Assembly (NCBI GenBank): GCA_964631175.1
Contig: CAZVWH010000036.1
Coordinates: forward strand, 1 to 25,934
Source: CAZVWH01 sp964631175
GTDB taxonomy: Bacteria; Planctomycetota; Phycisphaerae; Sedimentisphaerales; Anaerobacaceae
Direction: 5' to 3'
DNA: 25,934 nt
Below are positions 1-7,449 of the stretch, piece after piece; the stretch's first letter is position 1; each line of letters begins with the position of its first letter. The notes under the pieces are model-generated. The model did no database searches. It was not told where the DNA came from and was given only the letters and a program-made list of their open reading frames with translations. A program made the position numbers and the translations under genes.

Positions 1-2
1 AA

Positions 3-143
3 TCGCAAGTTGGACCACCCGGCGGGTATATTGACAATGATGGTCCGCCAAATCGAGCAAACCCGAAGGAACATCTATGCCTCGTCGTGAGGCCGACACG
101 GATTCTTCATCGTCATTCCGAGCGCAGTCGAGGAATCTATTAA
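3..143 (+). CDS. possible 3' end of a partial reading frame at the window edge
   Basis: One frame is open from the window edge to a TAA at 141-143, giving 46 residues. The first part is rich in Gly, Pro and Asn (GPPGGYIDNDGPPNR) and then reads EHLCLVVRP, which looks protein-like. The last dozen residues come from a dispersed repeat (CATTCCGAGCGCAGTCGAGG around 114-133), so the original stop may have been lost or the frame may be chance. A second frame is also open to a TGA at about 88-90. No family is recognised. Confidence 0.22.
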   Translation, partial: SQVGPPGGYIDNDGPPNRANPKEHLCLVVRPTRILHRHSERSRGIY

Positions 144-147
144 AACA

Positions 148-241
148 AACCACAGATTTCGCGGATTGACACGGATTTTTTTTAGCCCCACCACCTGTGG
201 GTGGGGTTCTTCTTTTTACCACCCGTTGGCAGGGTTTTTTT
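148..241 (+). repeat. left copy of a 94-bp inverted repeat
   Basis: This 94-base block recurs in reverse complement at 2822-2915 with about three mismatches. It contains the palindromic core CCCCACCACCTGTGGGTGGGG and a second segment ACCACCCGTTGGCAGGG followed by seven T. Read on the minus strand the core ends in GGGGCTAAA, the motif also found at other hairpins in this window. The segment CGGTGCCGGTCAA (246-258) also has an inverted match near 2762-2774, so the repeat extends further with an indel. Confidence 0.85.
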
Positions 242-365
242 CCTGCGGTGCCGGTCAATAAAATCATGGCGACGGGCAAAACCTCAATTTAACCTTTTAA
301 CCAATTACCTAATTCGATGATATGAAAGATACCACAGTCGAATGAGATTCGGTTAAGTTATGCAT

Positions 366-1112
366 TTATCCAAGTTTTAATTCTATGTCATTAAGCTCTT
401 TGGTAATTCCTTGAGATTGAAACCGTTCCTTATAGATTAGCTCAAATATTTTTAAAGAACAAATACCAACTTGGGCTGTGAATTGAAGGCATACTTTGCA
501 AACTATATTGTTTCCCGGAATAAGGAAATCAATTTTTCCACCTTCTAAAGAAAGATTGCTCGTAGTAGCATGCCCTGGAAAATTTGGGTGCGCCCCTCGG
601 TTGATTGCTATGTTGTAGAGGTTTGCAGTTTTGTTACCTATATTATCATTTCTATCAATCAAATGCTTAATGACTTTATGGTTCTTGAACGTACTTCTAC
701 ATTTTCGATTAGCATCTTCATTATCTGCTCTCTCTATCCAGATCTTAGCTCTTTCTTGGAGTTCTTTTTCATCTATTGTTGTATCATCTTGAATATACAG
801 AGAGTACATTGCATTCTCTAAAACACTACGGGCTGTCATATATGCTTCGACAACTTGTCCGCTTGTGGAAAGACGAACGGTTCCCAAGAATGCGCTATGA
901 GTTCTACCGAGGAAATTTGGAAGCAATAATTCTCTTATTGGATGACATTGAATCTCGGTAGCGGAGAAGAAAAGATCATTCAATCTGATGAGAATCTGGA
1001 TAATTGGTAACGTTCTGAAGTTAGTTAAAGTTGCGACACAGTTAGTAAAAGCGTCGGTAATAAACTTTGAGATCGAGTCACTTTGCCAATCATCTGGAAG
1101 TTCGAGTTTCAT
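366..1112 (-). CDS. hypothetical protein, 248 aa
   Basis: Family not recognised. The ATG at 1112 is preceded by AAAGGA at 8-base spacing, which supports this start and a real gene. The product is soluble and largely helical, with no signal peptide or clear membrane segment. A central stretch at about residues 78-105 (GTVRLSTSGQVVEAYMTARSVLENA and on) resembles helical bundle or HEPN-like proteins only in a general way, so no function is assigned. It lies 51 bp downstream of a 71-aa gene on the same strand and is probably co-transcribed with it. Both sit inside the segment bracketed by the 94-bp inverted repeat. Its A+T-rich codon use suggests accessory DNA. Confidence 0.7.
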   Translation of the reverse strand: MKLELPDDWQSDSISKFITDAFTNCVATLTNFRTLPIIQILIRLNDLFFSATEIQCHPIRELLLPNFLGRTHSAFLGTVRLSTSGQVVEAYMTARSVLENAMYSLYIQDDTTIDEKELQERAKIWIERADNEDANRKCRSTFKNHKVIKHLIDRNDNIGNKTANLYNIAINRGAHPNFPGHATTSNLSLEGGKIDFLIPGNNIVCKVCLQFTAQVGICSLKIFELIYKERFQSQGITKELNDIELKLG

Positions 1113-1163
1113 CTTAAATTCCTTTTCGCAAAATAAAACGTACTCACTATATAATTTTTGATA

Positions 1164-1379
1164 TCAATAGTGCTCTTTATTTTTTCGGATTCTTGCTATT
1201 CTTCCAGCCGTTTGGCCAGTATAGTGAGCAACATCACTAACCGAAAACCCGTAATATTTCGCAGCACGAGTGTTGGCAATTTGGGGGCGAGTTCCTTCCC
1301 TTATCATCTTCCGCGCGAACTTTACAGCCGCGTACAGCTTTTTGTCTGGTATATAATCCATTAAATCTTTTCGTGACAT
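1164..1379 (-). CDS. small basic hypothetical protein, 71 aa
   Basis: The product begins MSRKDLMDYIPDKKLYAAVKFA and has a basic, helix-rich sequence. Residues about 37-66 (TRAAKYYGFSVSDVAHYTGQ, then AGRIARIRKNK) look like a helix-turn-helix: an Ala-rich helix, a turn at GFSV, then SDVAHYTGQTAGRI as recognition helix. This is inference from pattern, not a family match. AGGA stands about nine bases before the ATG. It is the first gene of a two-gene unit with the 248-aa protein downstream, and could regulate it or act with it. Confidence 0.55.
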   Translation of the reverse strand: MSRKDLMDYIPDKKLYAAVKFARKMIREGTRPQIANTRAAKYYGFSVSDVAHYTGQTAGRIARIRKNKEHY

Positions 1380-1552
1380 TTCTATTTAATCCTAAGAAAA
1401 GTTTATAACCATTATCACCCTAATTATATAACGTCAAAGATCTCTGGATCGATTACGCAGCATCCAAATCCCAATCCCAGTCAAAAACAAAAAACGGGCA
1501 TAGCATGCGCCTGCCAGGCTGTCACTAACATATCTGTGCAATCATTTAGGAT

Positions 1553-1945
1553 TTATTTGACTAACAACCAAATAATCATGCATGTGTTTAATCCTATTAG
1601 AAGGGCAACCGAAATCATAAGCAGCCTGCGTCCACTATATATTCCAAGGAATTTTGGTTTTAACTCTAGTGAAAAAGCAGGTGTATCGGCATCGCAACTC
1701 CATTGTGAAAGCTGCTCGCCAATTTTCTGTATCAAGTTCTTGTTCATATCCCGATACTGCCGGTGATGCTGCATTATCAAATACAACATTATCGTGAACA
1801 GAATACCAAGCGCGAGAACAAAAACCGCGATCCACTTGTTCGATTCGCGGAGAGAATATGCGCCTCCTAACACACCTGCTTGAATCACTATAAGTGTCCT
1901 TGTATTACTCCATATGAGTCCATCTTCATAGATCCAGAGTGACAT
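1553..1945 (-). CDS. small integral membrane protein, 130 aa, unknown function
   Basis: The start at 1945 (MSLWIYEDGLIW) is preferred over the upstream ATG at 1966 because AGGGGG lies four bases before it. The protein has three hydrophobic segments, at about residues 17-33, 38-59 and 107-129. Between the second and third is a cytoplasm-like loop, HHRQYRDMNKNLIQKIGEQL and on to the third segment. The layout (N-terminal hairpin, charged loop, C-terminal anchor) resembles small membrane proteins of accessory regions, but no family is recognised. It is on the same strand as the two genes downstream and separated from them by about 170 bp. Confidence 0.65.
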   Translation of the reverse strand: MSLWIYEDGLIWSNTRTLIVIQAGVLGGAYSLRESNKWIAVFVLALGILFTIMLYLIMQHHRQYRDMNKNLIQKIGEQLSQWSCDADTPAFSLELKPKFLGIYSGRRLLMISVALLIGLNTCMIIWLLVK

Positions 1946-2427
1946 AAGACCCCCTGAAGAATCCACTGTCTGCCATTAGTTTAGATTTCTCCATCTTCAC
2001 TTCTCTCCAAATTTCTGAACCATGATTACCTCTGAAATAAAAATGTTATCTAATCCTTGACCTTTCTGATCTCCACATTCTTGATCAATAGGCTGTTGTA
2101 GCCATGTCACATTTTAAGACTGCCATAAGCAAAATTAAAAACAGGAGAATCAGCGCCACCCATATCAAGCGTAAGTATCTTCTTTTGACCGTCTTTTTCT
2201 CGCCCATAATGCGAATTTCCCTACTACCGGCCAATTCTATCAATTGGCTTACTCAATTCAAGAAAAAGTTCCTCCAAGAAAAGCAATTCCAATCCATTTA
2301 ACCACTAACCAATTACCAATAAACATTCCCAAATCCGTGTTTCCGTTCTTCGTAAAACTGCGAAGGATGAAAATCCGTGAAATCCGTGGTTAAAATTCTC
2401 TGTGGCTGATTAAACCACCAATAAAAA

Positions 2428-2454
2428 ACCCCGCAATAAATTGCGGGGCTAAAC
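2428..2454 (+). repeat. short GC hairpin ending in GGCTAAAC
   Basis: The arms ACCCCGCAA and TTGCGGGGCT form a hairpin closed by a short AT loop and followed directly by AAAC. The same design (C-rich arm, short loop, G-rich arm, CTAAAC) occurs at 13982-14009 and 21745-21771. It is probably a small mobile or REP-like palindrome and could also work as a terminator. Confidence 0.6.
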
Positions 2455-2510
2455 ATAAAAAATAAGTCTGTGAAATCCGGGTTTATTCAAATAAAAATTC
2501 CTCAGATGAC

Positions 2511-2629
2511 AAGAATACCTAAGTATCTTAGGTATTAGGACCCGAATACTTAGCAGCAAGCATTCAGTATCTTAGACTAAATATGGATTCATCAATCGGC
2601 AAGAATACCTAAGTATCTTAGGCATTAAG
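2511..2629. repeat. pair of 23-bp palindromes spaced 90 bp apart
   Basis: The first copy (2514-2536) is a perfect palindrome, AATACCTAAG, loop TAT, CTTAGGTATT. The second copy begins exactly 90 bases later (2604-2626) with one change (GGCATT). The flanking AAG and the following A-G-G/A-C bases are also shared. A partial relative (AGTATCTTAGACT) lies at 2566-2578. The arrangement could bind a dimeric protein or be a degenerate REP pair. Confidence 0.75.
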
Positions 2630-2821
2630 ACTCATACATTTAGTGTCGAATATCCAGGATTGACATTCGAGTATCGTGGTACTCGCCACTCACCATTCAC
2701 AAGTTCCCGATTATCGGTTAAATGCTGATTGGGTTAACTCGTTTAAATGGAGTGAATAAAGTTGACCGGCACCGTCCTTCTCCGTAGTAGGAATACTACG
2801 AAGGATGAAACAAGAGTGCCG

Positions 2822-2915
2822 AAAAAAACCCTGCCAACGGGTGGTAAAAAGAAGAACCCCACCCACAGGTGGTGGGGCTAAAAAAAATCCGTGCTAATCC
2901 GTGAAATCTGTGGTT
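2822..2915 (-). repeat. right copy of the 94-bp inverted repeat
   Basis: Reverse complement of 148-241, about 91 of 94 positions identical by eye. The two copies face each other across 2.58 kb that carries the three unrecognised genes. On its inner side the match continues after an inserted stretch of about 45 bp with GACCGGCACCG (2764-2774). Confidence 0.85.
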
Positions 2916-2933
2916 AGAATTGTCGGTCCGTGT

Positions 2934-3770
2934 CTATTCGACGCCGCACCAGTATCGAGAAGTGTTTTCGTCCATGCTGAGCCAATCAGCACGGCCGGTG
3001 AAAAAAAGATTGTTGCAGCCTTTGCCGCGATGTCGGTCACGGGAAACACGCCGATGAAAGCTGCCGCCGGGCGTAGTTTCTTCGGATGCCGGCAGGTGCG
3101 TAGTGGACCAAACGTCCATATAGTTCATTGTGGACACGTTATCCAGATCATATATGCTGCGAACAACAGGACGCCAGTCTCCAGCCTCGTTATCAGCCAT
3201 ATATATCCGCTGGTTGGCAGACTTGATACTGCTGAGCTTAGTCGGCTCACCCTTTTCGGCTCCCCCCTCACCGTCTGAGAGGCCCGGATTGTCCATGTCC
3301 CAGGCATTTACAACATAATCTATCGTTTGCTCGGCATTACTGTGGCCGTATTGCCCTACTCCGTTACGGGGAAAGGATGGACATTGGAAGACCTTGACCT
3401 CCCGGTAAGTTTGGATTCGATCGTATTCGTTGCCTAAGTAGGGGATGAATACAACGATCCATTTAATATTATTGTCCAATGCCCGTGGGATAAAATCTTC
3501 GTTATCCAAAGCGTATGCGTGCATAGCAATGCCGATTTGTTTGAGGTTGTTCAGGCAATAAACGGTCCTTGCCTGTTTCCGCACCCGCTGAAGTGCCGGC
3601 ATTAATATCCCCATCAACAACGCTATAATAGCTATTACAACCAACAGCTCTATCAATGTGAATCCCGCCCTGTTAGAGAACTTTGTTCTAATAAGGCCCG
3701 ATAGAAATCTTCCATTTTTCCACTTAGGTATCTTAATCTCTAACGGCTTGAATTCCGCTCGTTTCTGCAT
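2934..3770 (-). CDS. type II secretion/prepilin-like protein with N-terminal methylation motif
   Basis: Residues 36-60 read GFTLIELLVVIAIIALLMGI and on, the classic prepilin cleavage and methylation signal: Gly36, Phe37 and Glu at +5, followed by a hydrophobic helix. The mature part starts with the usual helix (ALQRVRKQARTVYCLNNLKQIG), which in planctomycetes precedes a DUF1559/SBP_bac_10-like beta-rich domain. The C-terminus has the GCNNLFFTGRADW element typical of these proteins. Numerous such proteins per genome are characteristic of Planctomycetota; their role is not established. Start: ATG at 3770, preceded by GGAAGG at 12-base spacing. The 35-residue leader is long but basic (KIPKWKNGRF). 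A good promoter lies 55-80 bp upstream, so it is probably transcribed alone. Confidence 0.88.
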   Translation of the reverse strand: MQKRAEFKPLEIKIPKWKNGRFLSGLIRTKFSNRAGFTLIELLVVIAIIALLMGILMPALQRVRKQARTVYCLNNLKQIGIAMHAYALDNEDFIPRALDNNIKWIVVFIPYLGNEYDRIQTYREVKVFQCPSFPRNGVGQYGHSNAEQTIDYVVNAWDMDNPGLSDGEGGAEKGEPTKLSSIKSANQRIYMADNEAGDWRPVVRSIYDLDNVSTMNYMDVWSTTHLPASEETTPGGSFHRRVSRDRHRGKGCNNLFFTGRADWLSMDENTSRYWCGVE

Positions 3771-3825
3771 GGTTATGCTCAACCTTCCGGTCAGAAAGGT
3801 GCTAATATAAGATTCAATAATATTT

Positions 3826-3853
3826 ATTATACATATTCTTATCCAAAAACCAA
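3826..3853 (-). promoter_or_regulatory. sigma-70-type promoter of the prepilin-like gene
   Basis: On the minus strand, TTGGTT (3848-3853) and a perfect TATAAT (3826-3831) are separated by 16 bases. Transcription would begin near 3819, giving a leader of about 50 bases before the ATG at 3770. Confidence 0.55.
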
Positions 3854-3907
3854 TGAAAAATGTGGACAAGCTTTTATTGCTTTTATTCACCCGCGTTCTT
3901 ATGCTCT

Positions 3908-4219
3908 TTACACGAGAGCCGACCGAAGCGCAATGATTACTAAATCCGCAAAGAGCCAGGATACGACGACCATAAGGATCGCATCCGGCCAAATATCAGC
4001 CGTCGTCCACCGTGAAACCAGAACCAACAGCACAATGAACGGCAATATCCCCCCTACATAAGGTATAGGTATCAATTCCACTAACGCTGCTATAAATGCA
4101 GCAGCAAAAAGGCCGACAATGGAGCCTTCCACCTTAGTTAGTTTCATCGCCAGCCATAGCGAAACTGTCGCTATAATTACCCGCACCAATAATTCAATGA
4201 CTACACGTCCAATTTCCAT
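3908..4219 (-). CDS. small integral membrane protein, 103 aa
   Basis: The protein is almost wholly hydrophobic, with about four predicted membrane helices at residues 4-26, 31-49, 55-73 and 81-101. A central VELIPIPYVGGILPFIVLLV loop-helix contains several Pro and Gly. No family is recognised. The start is uncertain: MEIGRVVIELL at 4219 fits a membrane protein, while ATGs at 4240 and 4255 would add odd residues from a CATAAG-rich repetitive stretch. None has a clear ribosome binding site. It is last in the minus-strand run after the methyltransferase and the PGPGW-like protein. Confidence 0.6.
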   Translation of the reverse strand: MEIGRVVIELLVRVIIATVSLWLAMKLTKVEGSIVGLFAAAFIAALVELIPIPYVGGILPFIVLLVLVSRWTTADIWPDAILMVVVSWLFADLVIIALRSALV

Positions 4220-4320
4220 CAGATACAGTGCATAAGCCATAAGGCATAAGTGCATAATGTGTAAATCACTTGTGATCTTACGTTCCTATGAACTTGTGCT
4301 CTTGTTTCCTTTCTATCTTT

Positions 4321-4677
4321 CTATGTCAGTGACTTGTAGAACTTCCATAATAGTTTACCAACTTCATCAGCTAAATCCTGTAATGCCTTGTGGTGTTTTT
4401 AATTAAGATATTGCAAACGTAAAGAGAAATCTAATGAATACCGAACTTCTGCCAATGAGCCCAACGCTATATTTGCAAATTGCCGCAGCTCTTTTCTGCC
4501 TTGTCTACCATATCCCTCAGCAATATTAGTAGGTACAGACAAAGCTGCTCTTCTTATTTGCGAAGTAATTCCAAAGGTTTCTTCCTTAGGGAAATTTTTT
4601 GTCACTATATAAACTTGAAATGCCAATTCATCCGCTTTATGTCAGACCGTTAATTTCTTGTATCCCACCTGTTTCAT
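4321..4677 (-). pseudogene. four-helix-bundle protein (23S rRNA intervening-sequence/S23 family) with two in-frame stops
   Basis: A full-length family reading frame can be followed without a frameshift from ATG 4677 to TAG 4321, 118 codons, the family's usual size. It starts MKQVGYKKLTV, then TGA (4642-4644), then HKADELAFQVYIVTKNFPKE. The hallmark QIRRAALSVPTNIAEGYGR follows, then LGSLAEVRYSL. A TAA (4399-4401) after LQYLN interrupts the final helix, which resumes as HHKALQDLADEVGKLLWKFY. Family members normally have Trp in the KLTVW position, so TGG has become TGA. Only a 75-residue middle piece from a TTG at 4626 stays open. Other genes here use TGG for Trp and standard stops, so decay is likelier than recoding. 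These proteins are encoded within rRNA insertions in some bacteria and as free genes in others. Confidence 0.85.
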
Positions 4678-4699
4678 TTGTGTCTCATTTCTTGTGCCC

Positions 4700-4918
4700 T
4701 TATGTTCTTGTGCTCTTTTTCTTAAACAGGTTCTTCACTTTGTCATGGTATTTCGCCGGCAGTAAAGATAAGAGTTTGCGCTGAAGCAGCACCCTCAATC
4801 CGAGATATTCTAAACCGATAAGCGCCAGCCACGAGCCGGGCGAAAACGGCGTCAATAACGCCACCACGCCGAGGATGATTAATACTACGCCTATAATTAT
4901 CCTTAGGGATCTTCGCAT
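4700..4918 (-). CDS. small membrane protein, PGPGW-like, 72 aa
   Basis: The protein has an N-terminal basic MRRSLR, a membrane helix at residues 7-23 (IIIGVVLIILGVVALLT), then PFSPGSWLALIGLEYLGLRV, which matches the pattern of small putative transmembrane (PGPGW) proteins, and a basic C-terminus. Function unknown. Its ATG shares bases with the stop of the methyltransferase gene (TAATG at 4916-4920), so the two are translationally coupled. Confidence 0.75.
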   Translation of the reverse strand: MRRSLRIIIGVVLIILGVVALLTPFSPGSWLALIGLEYLGLRVLLQRKLLSLLPAKYHDKVKNLFKKKSTRT

Positions 4919-5460
4919 TATCTAATTCTTGGTTTGCACTTTAAGTGGTCGCGTGTCTCCTCAAAAATCTCCCAATGACGCGACTGCAAGATATTGCTCT
5001 TAGTAACACTTCGCTTTTGATGACCGTCATCAATCACTAATACACCTTCACTTTTACTTATTCTTTTCAGCTCTGCCAGGAGCACCGTGGGTTTTTTAAT
5101 AATAAAGAACATATCAATTGCGCACACTACATCCGCTATGTGGCCGGGTAAAGTGCTATCATACCCTTTAGCCAATATTGGCGTAACATTTTTGAATCCG
5201 TACTCGTCGATCTTTTTCTTTGCTGCTTCGATAGCAAGTTCGTGAATATCTATCGCAAAGACCCTGCCCTGCTCGCCCACAAGCTTTGCAAATCTTGTTG
5301 TGTATCTGCCCGGACCACATCCGTAATCTACAATGGTCATGCCAGGCTGGATTCCGAACTTTTTTATGCGTTTATCTATGTACGGGTATATGAAGTCTAT
5401 GACGTGAAAGAGCAAATTCATCAATTTGAAAGACAAATCCGTCATTCTCTCCTTTTTTCT
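4918..5460 (-). CDS. class I SAM-dependent methyltransferase
   Basis: The Rossmann-fold motif I reads VDYGCGPGRYT (residues 45-55) and the acidic end of strand 2 is AIDIHELAI (70-78), as in methyltransferase types 11/25. Later strands carry DVVCAIDMFF and a LLAELKRISKSEGVLVIDDG block typical of this group. The substrate cannot be read from the sequence. Start choice: ATG 5460 has AGAAGG five bases upstream; ATG 5484 and ATG 5442 (with AAGGAG close upstream) are alternatives, and anything beyond 5510 would overlap the upstream gene. At 180 aa it is short for the fold. It follows the corrinoid-activase-like gene by 49 bp and is coupled to the small membrane protein downstream, so the three form an operon. 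Confidence 0.82.
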   Translation of the reverse strand, partial: RKKERMTDLSFKLMNLLFHVIDFIYPYIDKRIKKFGIQPGMTIVDYGCGPGRYTTRFAKLVGEQGRVFAIDIHELAIEAAKKKIDEYGFKNVTPILAKGYDSTLPGHIADVVCAIDMFFIIKKPTVLLAELKRISKSEGVLVIDDGHQKRSVTKSNILQSRHWEIFEETRDHLKCKPRIR

Positions 5461-5509
5461 CATTATTGCCTTCTTTATTAATCCCATGCGTACCCACAAA
5501 ATCTCATCC

Positions 5510-7353
5510 TCAAAAGAGTATGGAATCCGCGAATAAATTCTGAAAGTCCGGCTCATGTGCAATTTCTACGTATTCAATTTTTTGGGCTAATTCACGTGCC
5601 TTATCACGGCACTTTTGGGATATAAGTATCATCTGTGCGCCGCTACCGGCGGCGTTGCCAACAAAATGAATCCGCTCCAGCGGCACATTCGGTAATAGGC
5701 CGAGCCGCATAGCGCTCTGTGGCCGAATGTAATTGCCAAACGCACCAGCTAAAAGAATATGCCGAATGTCACTATCTTCAATACCGAGCTTTCGCTGGAG
5801 GATTTCGGTGCCTGCCCGAATAGCAGCTTTTGCCAACTGGACCTCGCGGACATCCTTCTGCGTTAGAAAAACCGACCGCTCATTTACCGACCGCCCATTT
5901 ACTAACCGCTCACTTACTAACCGCTCACTTACTAACCGCTCACTTACGTTCGCGGCTCTGAAAAGNNNNNNNNNNNNNNNNNNNNNNNNNNNNNNNNNNN
6001 NNNNNNNNNNNNNNNNNNNNNNNNNNNNNNNNNNNNNNNNNNNNNNNNNNNNNNNNNNNNNNNNNCACTTACTAACCGCTCACTTACTAACCGCTCACTT
6101 ACGTTCGCGGCTCTGAAAAGCTCACTTACTGCCCGCTTATTTACTGACCGCTCACTTACGTTCGCGGCTCTGAAAAGATAAAAACTTAATTGTTCATCCT
6201 GCTCGATGATACGATCAGCAATTGCAGGCGGTAGTTTGTCGGGTTTTGTGAATCGTCCGCTTGCGTCGATAACACCCAAATCCAGCAGTACCGCAACGGT
6301 GTCAATCAGGCCAGAGCCGCATATCGAATGAGGCTCACCGCCACCTATTACATCCAGCGCTATGTCACCGTTATCAACTACGACTGCTTCGATTGCACCT
6401 TTAGCCGCCCTGCTGCCGCAGGTTATTCGTGCACCTTCAAAAGCCGGACCGGCTGCGCAGCTTGCCGCATAAAGTTTATCCTTTGTGCCGAGCACAATCT
6501 CGCCATTAGTGCCGATGTCAACTATGAGCGTTACTTCCTCGGCTGAATCAATGTCGGTGGCAAGGGCAACAGCGATAGTATCAGATCCGACAAAGCCGGC
6601 AATATTTTCGACCGTGTGGACGTTGCCATCAAGATTTATCTGCATATTCAGCTTTGTAGCAGGGACATCGTGTGCATCGAGGGAAAAGGCCTTATATGGT
6701 GCCTGGCCGAGCTGCTCAACCGGCAGTTTGAGAAAGACGTGATTCATTGTTGTATTTCCGACAACACACATTTCATATATGTGCTTTGCGTTGACCGATG
6801 CTTGTTTACAAAGTTTCACAACAAGACCGTTTATGCAGTCTATTATGAGTTTGTGCAGCTCGGCTAATTTCGCATCGCTGCTGGCGTATGCAATTCTGCT
6901 AATGACGTCGTCACCGTGTCGGCTTTGTGGATTCAGAGCAGCCTGTGTTGCTAAGCATTGTCCGTTTGTCAAGTCGATTAGTTTTGCAACAACCGTAGTT
7001 GTTCCTAAATCGACTGCCAAGCCGAATATCTTGTCTTTATCACGGTACTTTTCATGTATAGTCGGTTGGACGTTGAGGTGTGTATCGATACCATGTTCGA
7101 GAATTCTTTGCTCGAAGTACCTTGAGCCGGGCAAAATAGTAACGGTAAGGTCGCTTTGAATGTGGTACTGGCAGGCCAGGACTTGTTTTCCGTCCGGCTC
7201 GAGTTCTACGAGACACTTTTTGCAGATGCCTTTGCCGCCACAGACGGAGTTTAGAATTATGCCAGCTTGGCTTGCAGCCTCAAGGAGCGTAGCGCCAGCG
7301 TGAATAGAAATTTTTTTGCCGTCGGGCTTGAAAATAACACTGAAATGTTTCAT
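5510..7353 (-). CDS. ferredoxin-ASKHA protein, corrinoid reductive activase-like (RACE/DUF4445), with in-frame repeat insertion and assembly gap
   Basis: Residues 1-75 are a 2Fe-2S ferredoxin domain with Cys38, Cys44, Cys47 and Cys61 (CGGKGICKKC, then LAC). The ASKHA ATPase domain starts with GLAVDLGTTTVVAKL (111-125). Further motifs are VVGNTTMNHVFL, TLIVDIGTNGEIVLG and, near the C-terminus, ILLAGAFGNYI and GNAAGSGAQM. Family members use ATP to reduce inactive Co(II) corrinoid proteins of methyl-transfer systems, in the cytoplasm. Between SFYL and VFLTQKDVREVQLAKAA the gene holds a repetitive insertion (LFRAANVSERLVSERLVS and similar), interrupted by 100 N. The frame is open on both sides: 429 codons before the gap and 151 after. 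The 100 N puts the halves out of phase; a true gap of 3n+2 bases would restore it. It heads an operon with the methyltransferase. No corrinoid methyltransferase is in the window. Confidence 0.87.
5872..6177 (-). repeat. intragenic 15-bp tandem repeat and dispersed-repeat copies
   Basis: On the plus strand a 15-bp unit, CCGCTCACTTACTAA, is tandemly repeated, and the unit GCTCACTTAC/GTTCGCGGCTCTGAAAAG occurs at least three times (near 5938-5965, 6090-6119 and 6150-6177). The units keep the reading frame and encode pentapeptides such as VSERL preceded by LFRAAN. The 26 bases at 5935-5960 match, at 23 of 26 positions, the intergenic repeat found in 16705-16730, 16977-17002 and 19272-19297. Confidence 0.85.
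5966..6065. other. scaffold gap, 100 N
   Basis: Exactly 100 N, the usual placeholder for a gap of unknown length. It lies inside the tandem repeats of the corrinoid-activase-like gene, which explains why assembly failed there. Confidence 0.99.
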
Positions 7354-7449
7354 TTAGCGTATCGCGCATCAAATTTACGCTTATTAGATGATGTGACTCA
7401 TCTACTTATTGGCTCGTAACGCAAAAAGTACAATAAAAGAATAAAGAAA

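Larger units (their letters stand above)
1967..2933. other. gene-free, repeat-rich stretch
   Basis: No convincing gene is seen. A 65-codon plus-strand frame at 2104-2301 lacks a ribosome binding site and protein-like composition. From about 2330 the stretch is built of repeat modules: CCGTGAAATCCGTGGTTAAAAT at 2376-2397 with related copies at 2468-2480 and 2897-2916, a GC-rich hairpin at 2428-2454, the twin palindromes at 2511-2629, and the 94-bp inverted repeat at 2822-2915. Confidence 0.7.

Noticed and set aside
2104..2301. 65-aa plus-strand protein
   Set aside because: No ribosome binding site, unlikely composition and located in a repeat-rich spacer.
2511..2629. Short CRISPR of two repeats
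   Set aside because: Only two copies, palindromic, with a 67-base interval unlike a spacer and no leader or cas genes.
3771..3992. N-terminal extension of the prepilin-like protein
   Set aside because: The open frame runs back through its promoter and into the upstream membrane protein gene; the prepilin signal needs only the ATG at 3770.
5875..6140. CRISPR-like repeat array
   Set aside because: Units are 15 bp with no unique spacers, keep a reading frame and lie within a coding gene; no cas genes are present.
5510..7353. Frameshift mutation splitting the corrinoid-activase-like gene
   Set aside because: The shift is produced only by the arbitrary 100-N gap; both sides are intact in frame and a 3n+2 gap joins them.
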